A DNA stretch of 64,000 nt from Candidatus Limimorpha caballi. Its GTDB lineage: Bacteria; Bacteroidota; Bacteroidia; Bacteroidales; F082. A program made the position numbers and the translations under genes. The notes under the pieces are model-generated. The model did no database searches and was not told the origin of the DNA. It saw only the letters and a program-made list of their open reading frames with translations. Below, one piece after another: positions 38,457 through 46,998 of this stretch (positions are counted from its first letter, which is position 1; the number at the start of each line of letters is the position of its first letter). The stretch is from assembly GCA_018064605.1 (NCBI GenBank), contig JAGHUX010000033.1, positions 1 to 64,000 on the forward strand. Reading direction: 5' to 3'.

Positions 38457-38525
38457 CAGTCGGTGGGTTGAAGCGTTTTTAGTCGGTGAGTTGAGGCGTT
38501 TTCAGTCGGTGAGTTGAGGTTTTTA
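38457..38525. repeat. 23-bp tandem-repeat array upstream of DUF4143 copy A, overlapping the apbE 3' end
   Basis: Three 23-base units (38457, 38480, 38503) with core AGTCGGTG(A/G)GTTGA(A/G)G. The apbE stop codon is inside the array (38479-38481), so the last ~15 codons of apbE are made of repeat sequence. One unit and part of another lie outside the gene, next to the ATPase promoter. Confidence 0.9.
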
Positions 38526-39465
38526 TTTTCCCGTCTTCAACATAAATGAAATAGGCTTCGACGTCTTTTTCGTGTTCGAGAAGCTCGATGGCTTTGTCTC
38601 GTCCGACCAACATGCAGACGGAGGCAAGGCAGTCGGCCCATGTTGCGTTTTCGGCGATGACGGTGGCACTCAGGAGGTTTTGCGGTGCCGGATAGCCGCT
38701 CTTCGGGTCGATGCTGTGCGAATAGCGGACTCCGTCTTTCTCGATGTATTTCCTGTAATTCCCGGATGTCACGATGCCTTTGTCTTTTAGATTGAGTCTG
38801 ATCTGGACTGAGCGCTCCGAGTCGAAATTCTCGGCGGGTCTCTCAATCCCGATGACCCATTGTTCGCCGTTCGGCTTCGTGCCTCGTGCCATGATCTCGC
38901 CGCCGACATCAACGAGATAGTTGTAGATGCCGTTGGTTTCCAACAGTTTGCCGACCAAGTCGGCGGTGTAGCCCTGCGCCACGGCGTTGAAGTCGAGCGT
39001 CATGTTGGGGTTCGCCTTCACGACTTTGTCGTTGACAATCTCAATTTTCCGGTAGTCAACGAGCTGGCGGATGGAATCGACCATTTCCGGTGTCATCTCA
39101 AGTTCCTTTTTGTAATGGAATCCCCACGCCGAGACGAGCGGCCCTATCGTTGCGTCGAAGGCGCCGCCGGAAAACTCCGACGCCTTGCGTGACCACTCGA
39201 AATTGTCTTTAAATATCTGATCCACAACGACATCTTCGTTACGGTTCACTCTTCTGATGATTGAGTTTTCATTCCAAAGCGAGACGGAGTTGTCAACGGC
39301 CTCGAAAATCGAGTCTATTTCATTTTCAAAACGACGTCCGTCTTCATCGAAATATGTTATCGAGAAATAGCTTCCCTGCGTCACGCCCGAATAATTCATT
39401 TTCTGCTGCCTTTGGCATGATGCGAGAAATATGAAAAACAACGTTATTGCAAAAATTTTTCTCAT
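38479..39465 (-). CDS. apbE: FAD:protein FMN transferase, lipoprotein
   Basis: Covalently attaches FMN to Ser/Thr of flavoproteins such as NqrB/NqrC or RnfG/RnfD. 328 residues from the ATG at 39463-39465; the signal ends in lipobox FLASC, as in periplasmic ApbE. Family landmarks: GSYFSITYF, SLWNENSIIRRVN, LDFNAVAQGYTADLV, VGGEIMARG, VTSGNYRKY and YSHSIDPKSGYP with the metal-binding region near TWADCLASVCMLVG. The last residues (THRLKTPQLTD) are encoded by the 23-bp repeat array. It follows the T9SS plug gene with a gap of 34 bases. Confidence 0.93.
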   Translation of the reverse strand: MRKIFAITLFFIFLASCQRQQKMNYSGVTQGSYFSITYFDEDGRRFENEIDSIFEAVDNSVSLWNENSIIRRVNRNEDVVVDQIFKDNFEWSRKASEFSGGAFDATIGPLVSAWGFHYKKELEMTPEMVDSIRQLVDYRKIEIVNDKVVKANPNMTLDFNAVAQGYTADLVGKLLETNGIYNYLVDVGGEIMARGTKPNGEQWVIGIERPAENFDSERSVQIRLNLKDKGIVTSGNYRKYIEKDGVRYSHSIDPKSGYPAPQNLLSATVIAENATWADCLASVCMLVGRDKAIELLEHEKDVEAYFIYVEDGKIKTSTHRLKTPQLTD

Positions 39466-39499
39466 AAGGTCCGCACTTGTTGTCGAAATCTGTCGGAGA

Positions 39500-40774
39500 T
39501 TATTTTCCATGCGATCTGATGATTTGATAACCAATGAGTTGGTCGTAAATCAGGTTCGGGTCGTGAACATAAAGATAAACAGTGTAGAGGTTGTCGGTCT
39601 CCCAGAAATTGCCGTTGACTGGTTCGAGCGTCGTCTTGCCTGTCTCGCGGTCCTTGACGACGTACATGTAGTCGTAGTAGCCTTGCTTGAGCATCAGGCT
39701 CTTTTTGTAGCAGCCTTCTTCAAAGTCGTAGTCCATCTTTGAGTTTTCGTCGAGCCGCCAGTCGGTGATGGCGCCGAGGATGTGAACGTCCTTGTCAATC
39801 ATGTAGTCAGGCCAGTCGAGGACGAAATCGACGCGGGCGTAGTCGCCTTCGATTCTCGAGTCGAGGTAGTCTTTTTCGAGGTAAATGCTCATCATGCCGC
39901 AGATGTCCTGTTCTTCGGTGTATGTCACGATGTTGCGTTTGGTGTCGTGATATAGTGTGACGATATAATAGTCGTCTTCGCGATACACTGTCCTTGTCTT
40001 TTCCGGACGTGTGTCGAAGTTGCTGGTGTTTATCCTGAGATATTGATTCCCGGATTCAAAGACGGTTTTTTCGTTGTTGATGTAAGAAAGTTTCTCGGGA
40101 TAGATGTAAGTGGGTTTGAGTCCGACGACGGCGTTGTCCCAGCGTCCGTTCTGCTGGATTGTCACGAACGAGTAGTCGTCCGGACGGTTGTTGAACATGT
40201 CGGGATAGCTTATCTCAATGTCCATCTCCTGGTTCTCCTTGCCGAGGCCGAGGTCGAACGGATAGCGCGGCATTGTGGCGCTGATGGCTGCGTTGTCGTC
40301 GAGGACGCAGAAACGACGCGTGAAATAGATGTCGTCCTCGTCCTCGCCGAAGACAACGAGCATGTAGTTGCCGGAAAGCGCCGGCATCATGTCATCGGTC
40401 GGGAGAAGCGTCTCAAAATGCACGTAGTCAACGTAAGTGTTGAGCGAAAACTCGTAGTTGAGAAGCTCATTCTGCTGGAAACCATTGATATACTGATGTT
40501 TCTGCAATCCGTCGGGCTGCCATTTGTGGTCGCAGTGAACGTAGGTGTAATGCAGATACGGGGCCTCGCTGCCAAGGATGTCAAACTCAAGTTGCAGCGC
40601 ATTCTCCATGTTGCTCAGCGAAATGACAGGCTTGTCCAACTCGAAACCTGCCGGATAAAGCATCACCGTCTTTACTGTCTCCTTGTGATTTTTGTCGGCA
40701 TCAACGACGAAATCTTGTGCATAAGCATTTAAATGTAATGCTAATATTAAGATAATCAATAACTTGTGTTTCAT
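39500..40774 (-). CDS. Type IX secretion system plug protein (DUF5103)
   Basis: 424 residues with a signal peptide (LHLNAYAQ). DUF5103 family: YPAGFELDKPVISL, LQLEFDILGSE, YTYVHCDHKWQPD, NYEFSLNTYVDYVHFE, GNYMLVVF, MPRYPFDLG, and the C-terminal block GYYDYMYVV. In Flavobacterium johnsoniae this protein ('Plug') seals the periplasmic side of the SprA translocon until cargo arrives. Here it supports a working T9SS in the organism, in line with the cargo gene at 13819. It is the first gene of a two-gene operon with apbE, with TACCTTTG (40797-40804, minus strand) as promoter. Confidence 0.9.
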   Translation of the reverse strand: MKHKLLIILILALHLNAYAQDFVVDADKNHKETVKTVMLYPAGFELDKPVISLSNMENALQLEFDILGSEAPYLHYTYVHCDHKWQPDGLQKHQYINGFQQNELLNYEFSLNTYVDYVHFETLLPTDDMMPALSGNYMLVVFGEDEDDIYFTRRFCVLDDNAAISATMPRYPFDLGLGKENQEMDIEISYPDMFNNRPDDYSFVTIQQNGRWDNAVVGLKPTYIYPEKLSYINNEKTVFESGNQYLRINTSNFDTRPEKTRTVYREDDYYIVTLYHDTKRNIVTYTEEQDICGMMSIYLEKDYLDSRIEGDYARVDFVLDWPDYMIDKDVHILGAITDWRLDENSKMDYDFEEGCYKKSLMLKQGYYDYMYVVKDRETGKTTLEPVNGNFWETDNLYTVYLYVHDPNLIYDQLIGYQIIRSHGK

Positions 40775-40796
40775 TGACTTGATATTTTATTGAGTC

Positions 40797-40804
40797 CAAA
40801 GGTA
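40797..40804 (-). promoter_or_regulatory. Promoter -7 element of the plug-apbE operon
   Basis: TACCTTTG on the minus strand, 22 bases upstream of the ATG; it adjoins the left end of the 32-bp repeat array. Confidence 0.55.
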
Positions 40805-40842
40805 ATAAAAATCTCTAAGATGAAAGAATGAAATCTTAAATC

Positions 40843-41174
40843 TTTCCTTTATTTTAAGAAAAAACATTCATTCCAAAATTATTCCTCTGACTTTTTTCAA
40901 AAACAGCCGGTTATTCCTCTGAGTTTTTTAGTAAGCCGAAAATGTTTCCTTTATTTTAGGAAAAATTTCAGAAATCTTTCCTTTATTTTAGGAAAGAATA
41001 TTCGTTTCAAAAATATTCCTCTGATTTTTTTCAAAAACAGTCAGTTATTCCTCTGATTTTTTTCAAAAACAGTCGGTTATTCCTCTGAGTTTTTTAGTAA
41101 AACAGTTATTATTCCTCTGATTTTTTTCAAAAAATGCAGATTATTCCTCTGACTTTTTCAAAAAATGATTATCT
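40843..41174. repeat. 32-bp tandem-repeat array (10 units, two unit types) upstream of DUF4143 copy B
   Basis: Unit type 1 (TTTCCTTTATTTTAGGAAA) starts at 40843, 40945 and 40977; type 2 (ATTCCTCTGATTTTTTTCAA) starts at 40881, 40913, 41015, 41047, 41079, 41111 and 41143. Steps are 32 bases, except 38 at the two type-1 to type-2 junctions (40843-40881 and 40977-41015). The array fills the gap between the plug gene and the ATPase gene, and its last unit runs into the ATPase promoter. No gene is present in the gap. Confidence 0.95.
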
Positions 41175-41177
41175 TTG
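41170..41177 (+). promoter_or_regulatory. Promoter -7 element of DUF4143 copy B
   Basis: TATCTTTG, directly at the end of the last repeat unit. The ATG at 41195 is 18 bases downstream, so the leader is very short. The earlier in-frame ATG at 41165 would lie upstream of the transcript start. Confidence 0.65.
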
Positions 41178-41194
41178 CGGCAAAATTTGAAAAT

Positions 41195-42562
41195 ATGTAT
41201 ATAAGTAGGATTATTGATAATCAACTTATTGAGTGGAAGAATTCTGCCAATCACAAGCCGCTTTTGCTGCGTGGTGCGCGTCAGGTCGGAAAGTCGAGTG
41301 CAGTGAAACATCTTGCCGAAAGTTTTGATTATTATATTGAGGCGAATTTTGAGCGGAAACCGGAACTGAAATCGTTGTTCGAGCAGGTGACTGACGTGAA
41401 AGAATTGGCGAGTAGGTTGGGAATGATGTATGGGAAGCCGATTGTTCCGGGCAAAACGTTATTGTTTCTTGATGAGATTCAGTCGTGTGCGGATGCAATA
41501 AAAAGACTGTGGTTCTTTAAGGAAGACTTTCCCGAACTGCATGTCATTGCGGCCGGCTCGCTGCTTGAGTTTGCGTTGAAGGACTTGACTTCTTTTGGCG
41601 TGGGGCGGATACGTTCGCTTTTCATGTATCCGTTGTCCTTCGATGAATTCCTTAATGCTCAAGGGAAGCAGTCATGGGTCGTGGAGAAACAAAACGCGCA
41701 GTATGACAAGCCTCTGTTTGAGGCTCTCCATTCTGAACTCGTGCAGCAGTTTCGCACTTTTTTGATGGTGGGTGGCATGCCGGCAAGTGTGGCTGCCTGG
41801 GTCGAGACTCATGATTATCAAGTGTGTTTGGCGGAGCAAGACGATATACAGCAGACATATTATGATGATTTTGTGAAATATAAGGAAAAACTTGATCCGA
41901 CACTCCTGCGCAATACTCTTCAGAGTGTTGTCATTCAAGTCGGAAAAAAATTCGCTTATAGTAAGGTTGATGGGAACTATAAACCGGAAGATGTCAAGAA
42001 AGCCCTTGCAATGCTCTGCGATGCCGGAATCATAAAGAGAGTCAGTCACACAGCCGCAAACGGACTGCCATTTGGCGCCGAAGTCAATGACAAATTCAGA
42101 AAGTATATTTTTCTAGACAGTGGGCTTTTACTGAGGATTCTTGATATTGATTTCGGACGGGCCACCGAGGTCACGGATCTGATTCTTGCTGGAACGGCGG
42201 AAAATCTTGTAAATAAAGGCGGACTCGCCGAAATGGTTTTGGGTTGGGAGATGATAAAATATGGCAGCCAGCGTGCTCAACAAGACCTTTATTACTGGGA
42301 AAATCTTGATAGAGGCGCAACTTCTGAGGTCGATTATGTGATTGCAAAAAACATGAAAGTTGTCCCCGTTGAAGTTAAGGCGAATGTTTCAGGCAAGATG
42401 AAAAGTCTGCGCGTTTTCATGAATAAAAAACATCTGACAGAAGCTTATAGATGCTCTCTCGAAAACTTTTCATTTGTTGAGTATTCAGATGAAAATGACG
42501 ATAAAGCCGTCAGGAAAATCATGATAAATCCGTTGTATGCCGTATCAAATTTTGTAAAATAA
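41195..42562 (+). CDS. AAA-ATPase with DUF4143 / PD-(D/E)XK domain, 'QVGKS' subfamily, copy B
   Basis: 455 residues from the ATG at 41195. Walker A is GARQVGKS (27-34), Walker B LLFLDEIQ, then AAGSLLEFAL and YPLSFDEFL typical of this subfamily, the DUF4143 region (VGGMPASVAAW) and the nuclease motif Asp380...Glu393-x-Lys395 (SEVDYVIAK, VPVEVKAN). Its nearest relative here is copy D at 60347; copies A and C form a different subfamily. priA starts four bases after its stop. The 10-unit 32-bp array ends at its promoter. Cellular role unknown. Confidence 0.9.
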   Translation: MYISRIIDNQLIEWKNSANHKPLLLRGARQVGKSSAVKHLAESFDYYIEANFERKPELKSLFEQVTDVKELASRLGMMYGKPIVPGKTLLFLDEIQSCADAIKRLWFFKEDFPELHVIAAGSLLEFALKDLTSFGVGRIRSLFMYPLSFDEFLNAQGKQSWVVEKQNAQYDKPLFEALHSELVQQFRTFLMVGGMPASVAAWVETHDYQVCLAEQDDIQQTYYDDFVKYKEKLDPTLLRNTLQSVVIQVGKKFAYSKVDGNYKPEDVKKALAMLCDAGIIKRVSHTAANGLPFGAEVNDKFRKYIFLDSGLLLRILDIDFGRATEVTDLILAGTAENLVNKGGLAEMVLGWEMIKYGSQRAQQDLYYWENLDRGATSEVDYVIAKNMKVVPVEVKANVSGKMKSLRVFMNKKHLTEAYRCSLENFSFVEYSDENDDKAVRKIMINPLYAVSNFVK

Positions 42563-42566
42563 AGTC

Positions 42567-45047
42567 ATGGAAAGAAAAACATACTTCGTCTCGATAATCC
42601 TGCCGATACCGGTGCCGGGGACGTTCTCGTATCGCGTGCCGTTCGAGCTGAACGATGCCGTGCGCGTCGGGCAGCGTGCCGTCGTGCAGTTCGGGAAAGC
42701 AAAGATAATGTCGGGCCTTATCGGCGAGATATCCGAGCAAGTGCCTGATTGCGAACAGATTAAATATATAACCGATGTCATAGACGTTTTCCCTGTCGTG
42801 AACGACATCCAGCTTAAATTCTGGCAGTGGATCTGCGACTATTACCTTTGCGAAATAGGAGAGGTGATGCAGGCCGCCCTGCCATCGGCCATGAAACTGT
42901 CGAGCGAATCGAAAATCATGCTCTCTGATGAGTTTGAACTCGACTCGCAACCACTCAACGACTTTGAATATCTTATCGTCGAGGCTCTGCAGATACAACC
43001 CAAACTCACAATCAGCGAGGTGAGCAAAATCATTGGTTATAAGAAAGTTATGCCTCTTATCAAAACGATGATTGACAAGAAGATTATCGTGATGGAGGAG
43101 GAACTCGACAACAAGTTCAAGGCGAAATATGAGCGGTTTGTCGCCCTCGCGCCGCAATACCGCGACGACTCCGCTATGCATCAGCTCATGGACGACTTGA
43201 CGAGACGCGCATACAAACAGCTCGAAGTGGTGATGTCATTCTTCGTCCTCGGAGGCAACGCCGACAACGATGTCCTCGCGTCGGAGCTGCTGAAAAAAGC
43301 CGGCGCGAACAGCCCCGTCCTCAAGACCCTCGCCGAAAAAGGCGTTTTCGATGTATATGAAAAAAAGGTCAGCCGACTCAAAAGTTTCAAGGCACTTGAT
43401 GATGTCTCTTCAATTCAACTGACTGAAAAACAACATGTTGCGTTTGATGAGATTCATCAGGGCTTTGAAAAGAGACTGCCGGTGTTGCTTCACGGCGTCA
43501 CTTCTTCAGGAAAGACAGAGATTTACATAAAACTCATTCAGGAGGCAATCGATAAAGGCAGGCAGGTTCTTTATCTATTGCCGGAGATAGCTCTTACTGA
43601 ACAGATAATCAACAGGTTGAAGAAATATTTCGGCGACAAGGTCGGCGTTTATCATTCGCGCTACAGCGATATGGAACGTGTCGAGATCTGGAATCAGGTC
43701 CTTGACTTTGAGAAGACGAAATCGTCGAAATATCAGGTGGTGATCGGTTCGCGCTCTTCGATTCTGCTGCCGTTCTCCGACCTCGGGCTTGTCATCGTCG
43801 ATGAGGAACACGACACCTCATTCAAGCAGGTCGAGCCGGCTCCGCGTTACAACGCCCGCGACCTCGCGATCATCCTTGCGAAAATGCACGGCGCCGATGT
43901 CCTCCTCGGCTCCGCCACGCCTTCGTTCGAGAGTTATTTAAACGCGCGTCAGGGACGTTATCAACTCGTCACATTGTCAGAACGTTACGGCGGAGTGCAG
44001 ATGCCTGAAATTATCGTTGACGACATGCGTGTCGAACGTCGCCGCAAGTTGTCAAAGGCTAATTTCGGCAGCGTCCTCGTCGATGCTGTCAACAACACGC
44101 TTGCGGAAAAGAACCAAGTCATTCTCTTCCAAAACCGCCGAGGCTTCTCACTGAGGCTTGAATGTGGTGTCTGCAACTGGATTCCGCAATGCATAAACTG
44201 CGATGTGTCAATGACTTACCATAAGTCACAGAATGTCTTGAAATGCCATTACTGCGGCTACACGATGAGCGTCCCGGGCGAGTGCCCGTCGTGTCACAGC
44301 ACCGACGTGAAGATGAAAGGCTTCGGGACGGAGAGGGTGGAGGAGGACCTTAACGTCATCTTCCCGCAGGCCCGGTGTGCGCGTCTCGACCTCGACACCA
44401 CACGGTCGAAAAACAGCTATCAGTCGATTTTCGAACAGTTCAAGAACCGTGAGACCGACATCCTCGTTGGAACTCAGATGGTTACAAAAGGCCTTGACTT
44501 CGACCACGTGAAGACCGTGGGGATTCTTGACGCCGACAGCATGTTGTCGTTCCCCGACTTCCGGGCGTTTGAGCGCGGATTCCAGCTCATGGAGCAGGTC
44601 AGCGGACGGGCCGGACGAAAAGGTGAGCGCGGAAAGGTCGTCATCCAGACCATGCAACCCACGCATCCTGTCATCTTGAACGTCATCAGGCACGATTACG
44701 TGAGGTTTTACGAGGAACAAATGCCGATAAGGCGTCAGTTCTGCTATCCGCCGTATTTCAGACTAATCCTGATAAGGTTGAAGCATGTCGACTACGACAA
44801 GCTCAACGTGGCAGCCGACAGTTTCGTGAAGCAGCTGCGTCCGGTCTTCAGGCAGAATCTCCTCGGCCCGGAGTATCCTGTCGTCGCAAGGATCAAGAAT
44901 CAATACATAAAACAGGTTCTCATCAAGATTGACAGAAACTCGAACACGTTGAAAGTCAAGGAGATAATCAAGGAGCAGATTGATGTTTTCAAACATATCC
45001 CCGATTTCAAGTCGGTGACGGTGAGTGTTGATGTTGATCCGAATTGA
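42567..45047 (+). CDS. priA: Primosomal helicase PriA
   Basis: 3'-to-5' superfamily 2 helicase that reloads the replisome at stalled forks. 826 residues. N-terminal 3'-DNA-binding domain (FSYRVPFELNDAVRVGQ), Walker A GVTSSGKTE, DEEH box IVDEEHDTSFKQ, and the paired zinc sites CGVCNWIPQCINCD and CHYCGYTMSVPGECPSC; later helicase motifs LVGTQMVTKGLDFDHV and SGRAGRKGERG. It follows copy B of the DUF4143 ATPases by four bases and probably relies on its transcript. The stop codon lies inside the first unit of the next repeat array. Confidence 0.97.
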   Translation: MERKTYFVSIILPIPVPGTFSYRVPFELNDAVRVGQRAVVQFGKAKIMSGLIGEISEQVPDCEQIKYITDVIDVFPVVNDIQLKFWQWICDYYLCEIGEVMQAALPSAMKLSSESKIMLSDEFELDSQPLNDFEYLIVEALQIQPKLTISEVSKIIGYKKVMPLIKTMIDKKIIVMEEELDNKFKAKYERFVALAPQYRDDSAMHQLMDDLTRRAYKQLEVVMSFFVLGGNADNDVLASELLKKAGANSPVLKTLAEKGVFDVYEKKVSRLKSFKALDDVSSIQLTEKQHVAFDEIHQGFEKRLPVLLHGVTSSGKTEIYIKLIQEAIDKGRQVLYLLPEIALTEQIINRLKKYFGDKVGVYHSRYSDMERVEIWNQVLDFEKTKSSKYQVVIGSRSSILLPFSDLGLVIVDEEHDTSFKQVEPAPRYNARDLAIILAKMHGADVLLGSATPSFESYLNARQGRYQLVTLSERYGGVQMPEIIVDDMRVERRRKLSKANFGSVLVDAVNNTLAEKNQVILFQNRRGFSLRLECGVCNWIPQCINCDVSMTYHKSQNVLKCHYCGYTMSVPGECPSCHSTDVKMKGFGTERVEEDLNVIFPQARCARLDLDTTRSKNSYQSIFEQFKNRETDILVGTQMVTKGLDFDHVKTVGILDADSMLSFPDFRAFERGFQLMEQVSGRAGRKGERGKVVIQTMQPTHPVILNVIRHDYVRFYEEQMPIRRQFCYPPYFRLILIRLKHVDYDKLNVAADSFVKQLRPVFRQNLLGPEYPVVARIKNQYIKQVLIKIDRNSNTLKVKEIIKEQIDVFKHIPDFKSVTVSVDVDPN

Positions 45048-45129
45048 AAATCTTGGGAAAATTATATTGAAAATCTTGGGAATTTATTTTCCTAAAGTTG
45101 CGGAATAAATTAACCTAAAGTTGCGGAAT
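45043..45129. repeat. 23-bp repeat array upstream of DUF4143 copy C
   Basis: Two unit types, each twice: ATTGAAAATCTTGGGAA at 45043 and 45066 (step 23) and CCTAAAGTTGCGGAAT at 45091 and 45114 (step 23). The two types look like variants of one pattern (AAA..TTG.GGAA). The array begins at the priA stop codon and ends four bases before the -33 element of the ATPase promoter. Confidence 0.9.
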
Positions 45130-45132
45130 TTT

Positions 45133-45163
45133 TTTGTAAAATCATTTGTTTTTAGTATTTTTG
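45133..45163 (+). promoter_or_regulatory. Promoter of DUF4143 copy C
   Basis: TTTG (45133-45136), exactly 19 bases of spacer and TATTTTTG (45156-45163): a full match to the Bacteroidota promoter consensus, 24 bases before the ATG. Confidence 0.75.
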
Positions 45164-45186
45164 CAGCTGATTAAAAAACACGAAAA

Positions 45187-46470
45187 ATGACAAAAAAGAC
45201 TGATTACAAGCCGAGAATAGCAGATGCGATAATTGAACGCAGGTTGCAGGGTAAGGGTGCATTGTTGATAGAAGGTCCAAAATGGTGCGGAAAGACGACA
45301 ACATCAAAACAGATTGCTCAAAGTGTGCTGGATTTAGGTGATAGTGTGACCCTTGCAGAAGCAGAGGATGCGTTGCAACTGCGTCCGTCTGTTTTGTTGT
45401 CAGGCTCAACACCACGTCTGATTGACGAATGGCAGGTCATACCCAGTCTTTGGGACATGGTTCGTTCGGAAGTTGACAGACGTGGTGCATTCGGCCAGTT
45501 TATATTGACAGGGAGCAGTGTTCCGGTCGATCAAGAGAAATTGCATCATAGCGGAACAGGGCGCATCGGACGAATCAGGATGAGGCCTATGAGCCTGTGG
45601 GAATCTAAAGAATCAACAGGAACGGTAAGTTTGGCTGACTTGTTTAATGGTAAAGATATTGAACCGCAAGATAACTCATTGGATATTGAGCAGTTGGCTT
45701 TTTTGTTATGCAGAGGTGGTTGGCCACAGTCCACACTCCTTAATGGGGGTATTGCGTTGGATGAGGCACGTGACTATTTTGAGGCTATTTATAAAGTTGA
45801 TGTTCACAGAGTTGATAAGACGAACAGGAGCAGTGAACGCACAAGATTGTTGCTCAGATCATACGCTCGAAATCAGTCTGCCGCGATTAGTTTCAACAAA
45901 ATGGCTGCCGATATTTGTGAAAACGATAATAAGAACATTTCATATGAAACCGTTTCGGAATACGTTGACGCTTTGAAAAAGTTGTTTGTGATCGAGGATA
46001 TGCCCGCATGGACCCCTAATCTTAGGAGCAGAGCTGCCATTCAGACTTCAGACACGCGCTATTTCGTCGATCCAAGTATTGCGGCAGCTGCGCTTTCTGT
46101 TGGTCCGGATGATTTGCTAAATGACCTTCGGACGTTTGGCTTGTTTTTCGAGTCAATGGCTGTTCGGGATTTGAGGGTATATGCTGGTGCACTTGATGGT
46201 GGCGTTTATCATTTTCGTAATGCAGATGGATTGGAGATAGATGCCGTTATTCATTTGAGAAATGGAAAATATGGATTGATAGAGATAAAACTCGGCGGCA
46301 AGGAAAACATTGAGAAGGGGGCTTCGACATTGCTGAAATTATCTGAAAAGATTGATACAGGCAAAATGCCAACCCCATCTTTTATGATGGTTATGATTGG
46401 TGTTGGGAAATATGCTTACCGCAGGCCTGACGGTGTGTTTGTCGTCCCTATCAGCTGCCTGAAGCCATAA
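45187..46470 (+). CDS. AAA-ATPase with DUF4143 / PD-(D/E)XK domain, 'WCGKT' subfamily, copy C
   Basis: 427 residues, paralogous to copy A over its whole length. Walker A is GPKWCGKT (30-37), RLIDEWQVIPSLWD follows, then HSGTGRIGRIRMRPMSLWES, RGGWPQS and the nuclease motif Asp352...Glu366-x-Lys368 (EIDAVIHLRN, LIEIKLGG). A strong promoter and the 23-bp repeats lie upstream; an intrinsic terminator follows directly after the stop, so it is a self-contained transcription unit. This fits an acquired cassette, but no transposase or target-site duplication is visible. Role unknown. Confidence 0.9.
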   Translation: MTKKTDYKPRIADAIIERRLQGKGALLIEGPKWCGKTTTSKQIAQSVLDLGDSVTLAEAEDALQLRPSVLLSGSTPRLIDEWQVIPSLWDMVRSEVDRRGAFGQFILTGSSVPVDQEKLHHSGTGRIGRIRMRPMSLWESKESTGTVSLADLFNGKDIEPQDNSLDIEQLAFLLCRGGWPQSTLLNGGIALDEARDYFEAIYKVDVHRVDKTNRSSERTRLLLRSYARNQSAAISFNKMAADICENDNKNISYETVSEYVDALKKLFVIEDMPAWTPNLRSRAAIQTSDTRYFVDPSIAAAALSVGPDDLLNDLRTFGLFFESMAVRDLRVYAGALDGGVYHFRNADGLEIDAVIHLRNGKYGLIEIKLGGKENIEKGASTLLKLSEKIDTGKMPTPSFMMVMIGVGKYAYRRPDGVFVVPISCLKP

Positions 46471-46507
46471 AAGCAAAAAGGGAAACCTCTCGGCTTCCCT
46501 TTTGCTT
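46471..46507. terminator. Bidirectional intrinsic terminator between DUF4143 copy C and the ExbD genes
   Basis: GCAAAAAGGGAA pairs with TTCCCTTTTGC around a CCTCTCGG-type loop. The flanking A and T runs allow it to work on both strands between convergent units. Confidence 0.85.
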
Positions 46508-46524
46508 ATTATAACCTAATGTTA

Positions 46525-46983
46525 TTATTCGCCTTTGCGTACTGAATAGTTGATACGGAATGCGCCGCATTTACGCAGCTCCTGCTTGACGTCGGTGACG
46601 AGACCCATTCTCACTTCCTCATGGATTTTGAGTGATGTGGTGAGAAGAGGACGGTCGGCCTCGGCGCGGTCGAGACGTTCCTGTTCGATGAACGGGATGA
46701 TGTCGTCGATACGTGCGTACTGGTCATTGAGCTGGATACGTGATTCAGTACCATACAGTTTCGTGTTTGTCGGAGGGCCGATGTAGATGAAGCTGACGAG
46801 AGATTTCTTCTCAAGCTTCTGAACTTCTGTCGCTTCCGGCAATTTCATCTTGACTTTCAATGATGTTTCGCGCATTGAGGTTGTCACCATGAAGAAGAAT
46901 ATCAGCATGAAGATGATGTCAGGCATGGAGCCGGTAGAGATTGCCGGGACTTCCTTAGCTTCGTTTTTTCTGAATTTTGCCAT
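46525..46983 (-). CDS. ExbD/TolR-family biopolymer transporter (second ExbD)
   Basis: 152 residues: one N-terminal transmembrane helix (PDIIFMLIFFFMVTTSM) with the membrane Asp of PDI, the proton-path residue of ExbD/TolR, then a periplasmic domain. Works with ExbB to turn the proton gradient into force for TonB-type energy transfer to outer-membrane receptors. Last gene of a four-gene operon (exbB, small membrane protein, exbD, exbD), 15 bases after the first exbD. Two ExbD paralogues in a row is common in Bacteroidota. Confidence 0.9.
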   Translation of the reverse strand: MAKFRKNEAKEVPAISTGSMPDIIFMLIFFFMVTTSMRETSLKVKMKLPEATEVQKLEKKSLVSFIYIGPPTNTKLYGTESRIQLNDQYARIDDIIPFIEQERLDRAEADRPLLTTSLKIHEEVRMGLVTDVKQELRKCGAFRINYSVRKGE

Positions 46984-46998
46984 AGTTTTTCTCTCCTA

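Noticed and set aside
40843..41174. Possible CRISPR array (regular 32-bp units)
   Set aside because: The step equals the unit length, so there are no unique spacers between repeats; most of each unit is repeated. No cas genes are present in the window. It is a tandem repeat.
41165..41194. Upstream ATG (41165) as the start of DUF4143 copy B
   Set aside because: It lies upstream of, and its codons overlap, the TATCTTTG promoter element; the ATG at 41195 gives an N-terminus (MYISRIID) matching copy D (MYRKIIER).
45187..46470. Insertion sequence carrying the DUF4143 gene
   Set aside because: Although the gene is self-contained (repeats, promoter, terminator), there is no transposase, no terminal inverted repeats and no target-site duplication that I can see.
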